A DNA stretch of 60,000 nt from Membranipora membranacea (taxonomy: Eukaryota > Bryozoa > Gymnolaemata > Cheilostomatida > Membraniporidae), in NCBI GenBank assembly GCA_914767715.1, contig OU612067.1:18917001-18977000 (forward strand). The letters run 5' to 3'. The position numbers and the translations under genes were made by a program. Within the stretch, counting starts at the first letter, position 1, and each line of letters opens with the position of its first letter. Shown piece after piece: positions 1 through 13,200 of the stretch. The notes beneath the pieces are model-generated. The model saw only the letters and a program-made list of their open reading frames with translations. It was not told the origin of the DNA and did no database searches.

Positions 1-2844
1 GCTCATCTGTATATCTCATCACCACGTCTCAACCGACCAGTAGTAGTCCTCACTCATCGTGACAAACTTAGTGATGAACGTTTCACCCGCCGAGAACAGC
101 AACTCATTGAGGTCACTGAAAGGTTACGACAGCGCATCATTGAAGCTGAGAGAAGTGTATCCCCAACACTAAGCCCTGTTTTTACTATGACTACCTTTAG
201 TGATACCTCGGAACCCTTCATAGGACACATTGACATTCTTGATTTATCAGACACATCTGATCTGTCTGATATTAGTGACCTGAAGGTTGCCCTCCTCATT
301 GCTGGCTCAGAGCTGATCACAGAGATCCCAGGAATATGGTATCTAATGCTCATCAGAATCACTGAACGAGTTGACCAACCATTCATTCACCTGTCAGAAA
401 TAGATAAAGAGTTTCCTGATGACAAAGAGCATGTGACCCTTCAATATCTCCACAAAACAGGATGTATCATGTGGTTTGGGAAAATAGACAAACTTTCAAA
501 TTACATATTCCATCGTTCAGAGGTTTTGACAGGTCTCATAGAAATCCTATACAGTCATACCCTAGATGATACCTGGAGCAAACGCCTGAACCTCTTTTCT
601 CCTTTCACCTCTGATGGGAAGAAGATAGATAAAAGGAAATACACTGCTATGATTGACAACTTCAACGCGACAGGAGTAATAGAGGCTTCTTTGCTCCTAA
701 ATCTGCTGGGAAAGGAATCTACAATCCCAGCTGATATCTCAGTAGAAATCCTGAAGACATTTCACCTCATTCATCTATGTGGACCAACATCTGATTTAAG
801 TCATGAGAAATACATCGTACCATATTTTGCGAAGGAAGAGATAAAAGCGCCTGAGGTCTTTGATAGTCTGATCCCACTGAAGGTAGAACTATGGCTACGA
901 GGTCTCCCTATTCTGGGCTACGTCTTCTCCCTCATTACAGCAGCCTACTTGGACATAAACTCAGACCCCTACAACTACCCTGAGGTTGGTAAGAACGGTG
1001 TAACAGTGACCAACCACAGGAACAAAAGTGTCAAATATCTTCTACATGATGCTACAGAAAAGCGTCTCTCCCTGATTACTCTCGCACCCCTGAGGAGAAT
1101 CGGTGATGCATGGTGTGATCATCTCGCCTCACTCCGACAGCTCATCTCAGAACTGCGTTCAGTTTGGAAAGCAGTTCGCTATCAGAATGTCTTCGTTTGC
1201 TCCCATTGCTTACTCTCAAATAAGCCAACTCCAACTACTGCTGTCGATCCTGATTGGTTTCAGCCAGAAAACCTGGATGGAGATCTAGATGTTTGCTATA
1301 CGGGAAAGGAGACTCGTGTATGCAAAGCTACAGCTGCCATCACGGAAAGTGAAACCGTTCCAACACCACTGATTTCTCCGTGTGAGTAATATCTCAAAGA
1401 CAGCCAAACAGCTGCTCCTCTTTCCGCTCTGCAAAAACTGTTGCTAGAAATACGAACCTAATTGTCAATAAACAACCATAAGCCCATGATGTGATCAAAT
1501 GTCACTTTCTCTCTGCAACCCCGCTTCATTCCATTGTGTTTATCAGACAGTTGATTGTTAGGCATCATTTCAATGGAGGCTTTAGATTATTTTGTTTTAT
1601 CTGCAGGTTCTGACATATCTGAAACTGGATATGATGTGCTAAACGCTTACATCTCAAACCTCCGAGTTCTGTCTAGTAAGTTGTTTTACACCAATCTTTC
1701 AAGTGTAATCCGGATAATTGTAAATAATTTGGTTTGTCATATGTTACGACGACTTTGTTCTCAGAACTGTCTGTGCTGATCTTCAATTACTATCTGAATC
1801 GATGAAAATACCCATCATTGATCGAGGTGTATAATATTCATCTTTATTTTCTCATAGATGAGTCAAAGATTCTGAAGGAGCTCATAGAGAAACATCCACT
1901 CGACACAAAGGACATCAAGCTGCTGTTTGACCACAGTGATCAGTATATAATACCACATCAGGAAACTCATGTGAAGAGATGTGGATTAGTTCTGTTCAAC
2001 TCTGACAACAGAGAGGGGGCCGCAAAAGAAGCTAATGCTATGAGTGAGAGCCTCACCAAATCTGGAATTCAGACTAAGACAGTGGAATTGAAGCGGGACT
2101 ATGATCTGTTTGCTGAAATCCATGATGAGCTGACTGGGCTGATTTCTGATGGACTATCACTGCTCATCGTCTCAATCATGTCACATGGTACAGCTGGAAT
2201 TCTGACCGGAATCAACGACTCCAAAATAGCTATTTCTGATGTGCTGAAGACGTTAAGAGTCAAGCTACCTAAACATATCCCTCTGGTAAGTTGTATCCCC
2301 ACTGAATTTCCTAGACCAGTTTTCGGAGGCTGCATTTTTCTATAGATATTTGATCATAATATTGTGTGTTTTGCAGTTATTACGGCAAACCTTATGAAAT
2401 TGATAATTAAGGAGTAAATCCTTCAATCTTTTGCAGATTCTCATAGTGCAGGCTTGTCAAGCCTATTCCGATTCGGGATCTCAGAGTCATATAGACGCTG
2501 GCCGCGCAGAACCACCTAAGTCTTATGTAGTTCTGGAGAGGCCTCATACTCTGTTACTGATGTCATCAGTTGTTGGAGGGATGGCTGTAAGAGGAGCGTT
2601 CACAGGGGCCATGGCTAGACAGTTCGCTAAGGCTAATGGGAAGATAACTATAAACGATATGGTGACTAATGCAGTCATCGACATGAAGAAGAATGAACCA
2701 GATGAGTACAATCAGTCCCCAGAATCAAGGAACACTCTACAGAAGAGTCTGATCCTCCCACCAGGTATAGATACACCGGATTCACAGCAACACAGTGAGG
2801 GAACATCTAAGGAAAGCCTCCTGGAGAAACTCTTAGGCAAATGA
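1..2844 (+). CDS. Roco-caspase fusion gene, copy A (3' part: end of Roc, COR, caspase)
   Basis: Four exons are visible: 1-1381 (continues leftwards), 1607-1675, 1858-2285 and 2437-2844, with GT-AG junctions and matching phases. The first begins inside the Roc GTPase domain; the G4-like THRD motif is at about codons 18-21 of the window. It then covers the COR domain, ending in a Cys-rich tail (CSHC, then two further Cys). The 69-bp exon is a linker. Exon 1858-2285 encodes the caspase large-subunit region with the catalytic His in an SHG motif (2184-2186). The last exon opens with the catalytic Cys in QACQA (2455-2457) and runs through the small-subunit region to the stop at 2842. Exon lengths equal those of the complete gene at 33113-50355 and the frame is intact, so this copy is probably also functional. 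Its P-loop and LRR exons lie outside the window. Confidence 0.88.
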
Positions 2845-4232
2845 GTTTTCAAGTTATTTCTGGTCCATGCAAGTGACCTTTCACAGACTTTCCATGTGGA
2901 AGTATTCTATAAACCATCATTCAGGTCAAGATATACAATCATCTCGTAAGATTGATCAGTTCCACAAATCAACCTGATCATTCTTGCTGTGTTCAGATGT
3001 TACGTCTGTAGCGTATCAGCATAGTGACTGGTGAAGCCATTTTCTGTAAATTCGTTGCATGTTTGACTCAGGCAAGACTATGAGTTTTATGTAAATGTGG
3101 CTGATCACATTTAACACTTTCAGATATTGGTAGATCATTAATTCTGAATCCATGTTTGAAGATGATTTGGATAGCTAGAATTATTTTTTGTTGACATTTA
3201 CTTTTGTACTTTTGTATAACTTGAGACTTGAACATAAGTTTACATCTGGTAATCGCGCTTGCAACTTAATGGTTCTGTTCCATGCCACTGCTGACCGAGA
3301 GTTTTTTATTTCTTATATTCTTCATTTACAAGTTTATGCTGTATTTTAATATAGAGAGGGATGATTTCTTGTGACGAGTCTTCAGTGTTGGTTGTATTTG
3401 AATCTATAGCTGTTTATTAATTAGTTTGTGATTCACTGGTATAGCGTGTCCTTAGAATTTCCTACATTAAAAAATTATATTCAACAATGCCACTAAATTG
3501 TCGGGTCTTGTGACATCCAATACTAGCTTTAGTTTCTGTGAATTGTTAGTCAATGTTATCAGGTATTGCCTAAATCTTACCAAGGAGGTAAAGACAGTCT
3601 TTAACTCCTCGATATTATCATGTAAATTTCACCAGTAAAGTGAGAGGTGAAGAGGCATAGGTTCCCTGAAGGAAACTATTGGGCTGATCACGTTTTAACT
3701 TGTAGGTCACCCTACGGTGTAACAGCAAGAAATGCTGTCCAGTGGTTCAGAGAGAGTTGCGATATCAATGGGATGCTGCTCTGCGAACATTTCAATGCTC
3801 ACAGAGATCAGACTTAACTACATGAGCCCTCACACTAGAGTAGCATATCACTTCAGTTGACATTTAGAAACTAGTTCAACATTAGAATACTTGGTATTAA
3901 TTTACAATCGCAGCTTGACTTAATATCATATCACTCAATCAATCAAAAGTGGCAGAAAAACAGACAATTTTCAAAGAAAACTTCTAACCATAGTAGTAAT
4001 ATTTCATCATCTGATAAAACAATATGCAGGGGTAGATAACTTGTAAACGAGATCAATTTGGATAAAATTAATATGGTATAAATGTCACATAATATAGAAT
4101 TGTCAAAACATTCACATCCAGTTCACACAGACACTCCATCAGAACAAATCATATATGAAACTAGTTTTAGTGCTCAGACTACATTAGAAAAAACATTTAT
4201 ATATTAATATAGAATTATGAATTATTATTTCA
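2845..4232. other. Convergent intergenic region, copy A
   Basis: This 1.4-kb stretch lies between the stop codons of the Roco-caspase gene (+) and the CEP295-like gene (-). It should hold both 3' UTRs. It is AT-rich and I see no coding exon in it. It is nearly the same in copy B apart from the foldback element inserted there; the target site corresponds to about position 3612 here. Confidence 0.7.
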
Positions 4233-7200
4233 TCATGACGATTTTTTACTCCTAGCCAGTAATTTACTCCCATATTCTTTTCTGCGAGCCTGTACATCTA
4301 CTTTCTGTGCCTCTCTGGCTTTATAAGCTCTCTTCTGTTTTACTTCTTCTAACTGACCATACAATCTGTGTATAAGATAAATAGTAAGTGAATAATAGCC
4401 TGTGTCCCACACTACAAAGTGGTGGAGGTGGGAGGAGTCCCTATGTACTTACATCAATCAGAATTTCCCAATTGGTTTAGAACGTCAGTTTCTCAAACCA
4501 AGAATGATTGAGTTGCAGCAAACAGGACATGAGAGCAGAGGATCTTCGTAACAGTGCGGTAAGATATGACAGTTTTTTCACAATCTGCTTTCAGATAATA
4601 ATCCGTTGGGGGTTACCTCATCTCAGTGGCAGACAATGTCATCTATGTTCTGTTATATAACATGAGGCCACTCCAAATTAATACCTTGATCTAGATGACA
4701 GTATGAGGATTTGTAGGTGGAGGGAGGTGATTTTTTATTTTATATTTTAGCCCTACAAAATAGCTGGAGGTAAAATAGTTTTTTTATTTTATCTATCTAC
4801 CCTGAAGTGGATGAAAATTCTATTTTATTTTCTCTCTCCAACTCAAATGCACGAATCTTAAATGGTTGAGTTTGCCACATCATGAGTGTTTGATAATGTT
4901 ATGCCACAAGCTCACATTGCAAGCCATCAAAGTCTAGTATAAGAGTTACCCATAGAGTTATTATATATAGAGTATATAATAACTCTATGGAGTTACCACA
5001 CACGAGCGAGTAATAAGCCATGCGCGATTGTTTTTTATTTACTTAGTGACATAAGCCACATAATGCCACATAATGCCACAAACTCACATTGCAAGCCATC
5101 AAAGTCTAGTATAATGATATGATATAAATGATATGATATAAACTTTTGATATAACCATGTGCTTGCTTTCACAATGTTTGTATACAAATAAGTAGCCAAT
5201 GACACAAGAGTAGCAAGCCACGCCTCCTACCCTGAGTAAGTCTAATTTTATTATTTGTAAAATCCACGATGGACAATAAAGGAGGGAGACAAAATTGCAG
5301 AGAAAGTTTTCATAATATATTTCTTGTTCTCTTCATCCATATTGAGTCACCACTCACCATAGGTAATAAAATTATATTTCATGCATACCATGTGCATACA
5401 TATAGGGAATTTAGAGGCGTTTAGGGGTATGTGTTTTATATTTTACTTGGTCAATTGACCAGGAGGTAAAATATTTTATTTTTTTATGACTATTTCCAAC
5501 TGGCATCTGGCGGTATTTTGATTTGATCAGGGCTCTGACAAGGCGGTGGGCGTTCATCTAGATCAAGGAATTAATTTGGAGTGGCCTGATTATGCAAAAA
5601 CTACTCAGAAAATCATAACTGACCTTTTAGTTCTCTCAGTCATCTCTTTCTTTTGTTTCTTTCTCGCAGCAGAATCTAAAGTTCTCACAGAAGTCTTCGG
5701 TCTGACATCTGGGTCGGCTCTAGTCTGTGCTTCTGCTATAAAGTTATATAAATAGTTATAAGTGTTGTTGGCTATAACTCAATATTGTTATTGCGTGGCT
5801 CATAATATTTATGATTTATTATTTATGACCAATAACCACACATTAAAATCTTCTGCAATATATAGAAGCCTATTTGATATTGGAGCATACTACATAGGAT
5901 ATGATTGTGACCAGCATGAGAATTAGAACAGTTACGCACAAAAGATGATCATGATCATCAAAATTCTAGCTACCTTCCATTTATTATTACATCTTATATA
6001 AACACATATAGAAATACAATTTCCAGTATCCTAATAATTCAATATACATAGATGAAGCCGGAAGTCATGAACAAACCTGTCAAAGGCTCCTCAATCCACT
6101 GTAGTCCAGGTACAGCTGACAGCACCTCACCTACATTCTCAGCCTGTTCATCATCACCACTACCTGCAGTCTGTGGTTCCTCTACTAATGTTAGATTGGA
6201 TTCGTCAGGTATAGTGCTGGCGAATGTGATCTCAGGTTCTTCTAATAGACCAGTAGAATGTTCTGTGTCCTGAAATGTAATGACATGAAACCGGTAAGAA
6301 TGCAGTATAAAGGTATGAATATGAAGGTAGTTGCTGAAGTTATACTTTTATATTTCCATCTTAAAACTTAACAGTTTGTTGTATTTTCCTTCGCAGCTTT
6401 CCTCAGTGGAAACTTAGGAGGATTTATCAATCAATGAGATAGTTGACAGATCACAAAACTAATAGCGATTGCCGGGTGATAAAATACAATGCAAGTATTT
6501 TACATACACCCTGGTCGGTCTCGACCAGCTTTGTTTGGATGATGCTAAGACAGGCTATATACACTCTAAGTTTATACAAAAATAGTACATATAGAACAGC
6601 ACCTGTAATGGTTTTTGAGGAGTACTACTTGAAGGTCTACTACTGATAGTTATCTTCATAGGAGTAGATTGCGAGATATCAGCATCACCAAGTAACATAT
6701 CATCTACAAAATAATCATACCTTCTCATGTCATACCAACTTATCAAGCCAAAAGGAAGTTAGACCATAGGAATTCGGAATTTGATATAGCTATGTTGTTC
6801 AAAACTTGCTCAATCATTTTCCAGGTCTGAAATGATACATGATACAGATGACCTTTGATCTCTACTACAGTATGGATAATTAGAGGATAACTGGCAGCTT
6901 TTTCGAGGCTATAAAGAGCATTTAGTCAGGAAGCAGCCCCACTTTCACTTCTACCAAATGACTGGGGTTTAATTGTGCTTAATGTAAGGAGTTTTTGGAG
7001 CTGATCACAATGGTGGCACAATATGCGGCTGTTATTGACCTTACATGGCCCATTGCTGCGAAAATAATATTTGTGTTTGACTACTCTTACTGTAATAAAA
7101 GCTATTCAATAAGAAGGTCATGTCTCCTCTAAATATCCCCCCACCCATCCACCGCAATTTGTCACACTGATCGGCGGTGTCTTTGGAGAGCCTTATAGTA

Positions 7201-10200
7201 ATAATAAACACCTACCGACAGAAAATCTAGTCTCTTCCTGGTCTGCTGCTAATGTTTTCATCGGTGATCCAAAGGAATCTAAAATCATAAAAATATATAT
7301 GTTCTGCCATGAGAGGTACAAATGACAATGGTTGATTACAATTGACACAGTTTAATTAACAGGATACACCCACCCTTGGAACAGGCTTTCATTGAATAAG
7401 ACAAGCTGATTAAGATGTTTATTTACTGTTATATCTGTGTGGTGTTACAATGCATATTTTGTGTGCCGCGTGTAATCACTGAATTGATTTCTGCTCGAAC
7501 GAATCAGCATTATCTCATAGACTAGAACATTGTAAGTCTGTTGTTGACAGTTTGTCCCTAGCAGTCAACTATGACCCCCAAATGAAGATTTTTAATCTAA
7601 TTTTGAGTCAGCTGCGCCAAAAAATATTGCAGTGTTTTCAAAATTGCAAACAGAACAAAAAGGGTGAAGGTCAATGCTACAATGGACGTGTGACTTTACC
7701 AAGTCCTTGAGTCTGTCAAAAGAACATATACTGTCCCAGATAAGGGATCAGCAAGTGTAGTATTCATTACATAGACGCAGAGTGTTTGATCTTACAAGCA
7801 GTGAGTATGAACACTCACAGAACGAATGCACGCACACACAGAACATGCATACACACAAAACGTACACACACACATCCAGAATGTATGTACACACACGCAC
7901 AGAATGTACATACATACGGACGGAAAATACACCCACAGAACATACACACACACAGAACATACACACACACACAGAACACCCTTACACACAGAACATACAC
8001 ACACACAGAACATACACACACACAGAACATACACACACACAGAACGTACTTACACACAGAACATACACACACACAGAACATACACACACACAGTACATAC
8101 ACACATACAGAACGTATGTACAAACAGAACATGCACATACAAAACGTACATACACACCGAACATACACACAAAACGTACTTACACATAGAACTTACACAC
8201 ACACACACCGAATGTACACACAGAACGTACACACACAGAACGTACACACCCAGAACGTACACACACACAGAACGTACACACCCAGAATGTACACACCCAG
8301 AACGTACACGCACACAGAACGTACACACCCAGAATGTACATACACACACACAGAACATACACACACAGAACATACACACACACAGAACGTACACACACAC
8401 AGAGCGTACTATCACAGAACTTACATACACAGAATGTACTTACACACAGAACATACACACACACAGAGCGTACACACACACAGAACGTACACACACACAG
8501 AACGTACTCAAACACAGGGCGTACTCACACAGAACGTAAATACACAGAATGTACTTACACACACTGAATGTACACACACAGGACAGACACACACAGAACA
8601 TACTCACACAGAACGTACACACACACAGAACGTACGTACACACAACCACTGACCTGCAGTAGATGAAGTATCTGATTGTCCAGCGCTGACAGTCTGTGGA
8701 CTTTTCTCTGATTGTACTAAACTCTGTACTCCTACACTCTGATCAGTTACTGAAAAAGTATGTTGTGTGTGAACAGGACGACTGAACCACGACAGAATGA
8801 AGCTTAGCAAGGGTATGAAAAATCAATGAAAAAGTGAAAAATGAATCGAAACCATAGTTTGATTTCAGTGAATAATCTTTTGAGAACCAAAAAAACATGA
8901 CCATATTTTACCTTAGATCAAATTTGATCCATTTTGCCAGCATTGGAGTCGCCCCCCCTCTACTGACACGCCACAGGGCAACTCCAATGCAGGCAAAATG
9001 GATCAAAATATTATTCACCTCACTTCATGAACCAACGAGTAAATAATTCAAGTCAAGTTTAAACTTACGACTCCTGGCTTAGGTAAGTGTCACTTAACTG
9101 GGGTAATTTTACCTTGGGTTAGTTCTCCTGCTCGGCTGGGTGTGGAGCTCTGTTCTGAAAGCTGTGACATACTGTGACCTTGACCTGATTTCTCACCTTG
9201 ACCTTCACAATGACTGGACACATTATCATCACTGCTTATAGTCTGTAGTATGTCTTCTATGTTCTGAATAGTTTGGGAGTTTTCAGTTTCTGTTGATGAA
9301 GAGATCTCAGCTCTTGGTGTTTTAGACTGGTTTGAACCTTAAACAGACAAGGATACTAACCATGGAGCAGATCAAATCATGAGTTGATAGTTTTATTTGG
9401 ATGCGTAAAGGGCCAGAACGCAAAACTTTATCATGTTGCGTAATCAACACTCCAGTTGTGGAAAGCCACATAATCCTGAAACTAGGAGGTCAGTATCAAT
9501 CGTTAATAACCCTCAAAGCGTTTTGGTGTAGATTGCCATTTTCACTGTCGACATCAGCATCAAGTTGTATTGATCAAAATATTTCCTGCAATTTTGATTT
9601 CTACTTGAACTTGGATTTTACATTGATGTATGCTATAGAGTGATATTCTTGTACAAAATAGACAACAGCTATACACTCATCAGTAGCAGAAAAAATATAA
9701 TTCATTCTACCCTCACCACTGCTCTGATCCGCTGCAGATTGCCTCTCATCAGATGATGGCGTCTCCCCAGCCTCTGCGGAAGGGGAGGTAAACTCTTCAG
9801 CTACATGCTCAGGTACAGATACAGGTACTCCTCTCCACTGGTGACTGATGTGTCGCATCTGTCGTGTCAGAGTGTCACCGCTAGGTGTCGACTCCTGACT
9901 GTCGGTACTATAGGAAGGAGCCGCCGCAGGAACAACAAAGTCATCTAAATGGGATATAAGCAGAGTCGTGAAAGTTCTGTACTTTGTTAACATTCACGGT
10001 AATGTTTTGGCTGGGAGGACTTAATTTTTGTATTATGTATTATTTTCCATTATATTATCTTTTGTCAAACATACTAGAATCAAGCTCACACCATACTATT
10101 ATGTATATTCCCAATGGTTTGGTGCTTACAAAGCTCACATGATGATGAAAAGGGTAAAATTGTTTAACCAGACCTGCTGAATCTGAAGAGTAGAGATCTA

Positions 10201-13200
10201 GTATAGTAGGGCTCTGCTGATTGGCAATCAATCCCTGTGATGTCATACCTCCGTCAAGTGTCGTCAACTTTTCCTGTTCCAGAAATCTGTGAATGGGAGC
10301 AAAATAATAACCACTTAGAGATAGCGACGATGAAGGCTTCAGTGTTGGATTGATGGTAACAGCAAAAAAAGGATCAAAGGTACTCAAGTAGTGAGTAGGC
10401 TTTATTTTTCCTCCAATTATCTGAGATAGATGTACTGGAATTAAAACAGGAAAAAATCATTAGAAATGGAAATAACACACAATAGATTAGAATTTAATAA
10501 AGTTTGCTGCACAAAATCATTCGAACACAACCTTAACGCCACACCGCATGCAGCACTCACTTTTGTCTATCTGCTCTCCTAGATTCGAGCTGCTGCAGTA
10601 ACTGATTTAGTACTCTGATTCTCTCCCCATCTGGACAATTAGCTTCTACATCCGCTCCTGTATGCTCAACATCACCAGGGGTGGATATGATAGGGGCAGC
10701 ACTTTTCATGAGAGTGGTGAAGCCGGATAAAGGAGGAGTTGGGGAATCTGATGATGTCACTGATTGTACCTGGTTACAGTGAATATAAAACAAAAATAAA
10801 ATTGAGCATCTTAATCGATGAAGTGCAATCAAATAAACAAGGCCACCCTGCAGTAGCCTTGTCACATGGGCGCATAAAACAAAAAACAACCACATGACAA
10901 GGCTAATACTACAGTATATGAGGGAATTATACACTGAGAGCCAATTATGACAAATTGACCTCAATGACATAGTGCTCGAAGGATGTTGAATTTTGGGATT
11001 GAAGACAAAAAACATATGTTGATATTCGGAATAGTCGCGATTTAAATTATACAGCCCCTCCATTAATTAGATATTATGTCTCATATTGGAATAAACGCAA
11101 TGTTTTAATTCATTACCTTTGATGAAGCTCGCTGTGGATCACAATCATCAGCGCTTGTTGATGTGCTAGATAAGTGGGTATCACTATTAGGCTGAGGACC
11201 CCTGATTGGCTGATGGTAATAGTGTTGATCTGTGATTGGCTCATTTGCAAAGTCTGTGATTGTGATTGGTGGAACAGCCATAGATGAGAGAGAAATTGAG
11301 CTCTGCTCAGCCAGAGATCTGCCAAAAAAAGTTCTGCAATATATTGATTTATGGTTCTCTTGCTAAGCCTGGTTCTAAAATTTTCAAATGGGTCTAAATT
11401 CGGATGCAAAGAGTCAAAATTAAAGTAATCGTCAAAGCACTTAGCATACCTGCTATATTCCTTTCCTCTTGCGTTGGAATTCATGTTCATATTTGGGTAC
11501 AAAGTCTCATCAAATGTGGTAATGTGAGTAGGCGTGTCCACTTCCTGTATCACACTGAGCTCATGGAGGTCAAGGTCATCCACTCCAGCCTTGGCTGTCA
11601 CTGGTGGCCGTAGTGGTATATCTCCTAAGACAAAAATGGAATAAAAGCTTATTTTGCAGCTAGGAGGAGTCAAAGTGTTTGTAATGATTGGCTGTTGGGA
11701 GGGAGAGAGCCAACCCGAGGTCCGAAGGTAATTTTCTGAAAATATCAGTCTATTTATACATATTGAATGTGAAAGTAATTTTTTTCACTTTTACAATCGC
11801 ATCTCAATAGGTACTTGCAGTGACCTGGCTTAGCATTGAAAACTTAGCAATATGTATTCAAAACGAACAATATGGTGTTGTTCAGGATGCTGCCTACATG
11901 ATCACCATGTAATATCCCCTTCATTACATGGTAGAAATGTTTACATCCGCTCAAATGGTAGAGTACTGACATTGAAGATAATGAATGTGATATTTTGAGA
12001 TAGTTTATAATTGGACTCACTACTTGGAGTACTTTGTCCTGACTGCTCCTCATCTAACTCTATACCCAGACTATGTAGCGTATGTCTCAGACTATTCTGT
12101 GTATCGAGTAATTCTCTCTGAGATGTCGAGAGAGACAATAACTTCCTTTTCTGGTCCTGAATATCAGCCAGCTGTCGCCTAAGCTCTTCCTGTCTCCTTA
12201 AACAACAAACAGCCAGTTGTAGGAAAAGACAACTCTCAACACAATATTCTCTGATAAGTAGGGTCAACAACTTAGAAAGGGAGTCAACTTAGAAAGTCTA
12301 CAATATGTTAGAAAGAGAGCTTGGACATGCAAATCTTATATTATATGGACTGACCAACAAGCTGGAACTACATACCATCATGAGCATACAGAACCAGGAT
12401 AGGGTCACTAACTTGTTAAATTCTTGTTGTTTAGCCATCATCTGCTGATGAAGTGGAGACCATTCAGAATCTATTTCATCCTGAGGTACAGATGCACTAG
12501 ACTGAGGAACTGCAGAAGTAGGCTCGGTTAGATGTATGCCGCTCCTAACTGGTGAGGTGTCAGATGGACCAGAGGCTAAGGCTTCTGCCCAAGTCAATCC
12601 GCTTCCAGCAGACTTTGCGCTATGATAAAAAGAAAGGCTAACAATAAAATCACGTGTTCAGCAATGTTACTCTATACAGTAAAGCTACTCGTGATTAGCC
12701 ATGTTATTTTATAGTGGTCTGAGTAAAGGGCACTAAACATAAGAAACAGTTGAGGAATTCGGTATTTTTATCAGATTCAGATCCATCTTACCAAAAAAAA
12801 CCATCAACATTTTGTAACAAAGACCATTGTGAAAAGCAGAACTCTGAATTGTGAACAAAGTTCTAGAAACAGCATCACTGCTTAACTAGAGTGCTCAAAG
12901 TCTGCTGTGGTTGACATCTGGATGCCACAGCTAGCAATCCACGCTAAGTTCTAGCACTAAAACTACTGGATAACACAGGATTGAAGGAAAATGGACTGCA
13001 GGACACACAGACATTAAAACTCAACTTACTCTGTTTCTTTAGCAATGAATCTCCTTGTGACAGCGTGAAGTAATCTCTCTCTTTCATCTATAGACATGTA
13101 GGTAGGTTTTGATTGGCTGGAGGCTGATGATCGTGCTGGCTGAGCTTCTTGGAGATGGATATCAGACCTCGATTGATTATCAGCATTGTTGGAGATGTTG

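Larger units (their letters stand above)
1..11559. repeat. Segmental duplication, copy A (partner at 47519-60000)
   Basis: Base 1 aligns with base 47519 and base 11559 with base 60000; both ends are set by the window, so the true duplication is longer. The segment carries the 3' end of the Roco-caspase gene and the 3' exons of the CEP295-like gene in convergent orientation. The copies share exons, introns, intergenic DNA and even the intronic minisatellite, with scattered substitutions. Copy A is about 0.9 kb shorter, mainly because it lacks the foldback element found at 51121-51822 and has a different sequence at about 5054-5190. Tandem duplication and haplotypes joined in assembly are both possible. 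Confidence 0.93.

Noticed and set aside
1-1389. Reading the COR exon as a stand-alone gene starting at 187
   Set aside because: The frame is open from base 1, aligns with the middle of the Roc domain in copy B, and continues past a GTGAGT donor into the caspase exons.
5546-5755. Plus-strand open frame of 69 codons with a hydrophobic middle (also 53959-54168)
   Set aside because: It is antisense to CEP295-like exon 29, whose splice sites and phase are well supported.
7782-8652. Long open frames rich in His/Thr on the plus strand and Cys/Val on the minus strand (also at 56173-57127)
   Set aside because: They are open only because the ACACAC-AGAAC minisatellite lacks stops in several frames, and they lie in an intron of the CEP295-like gene.
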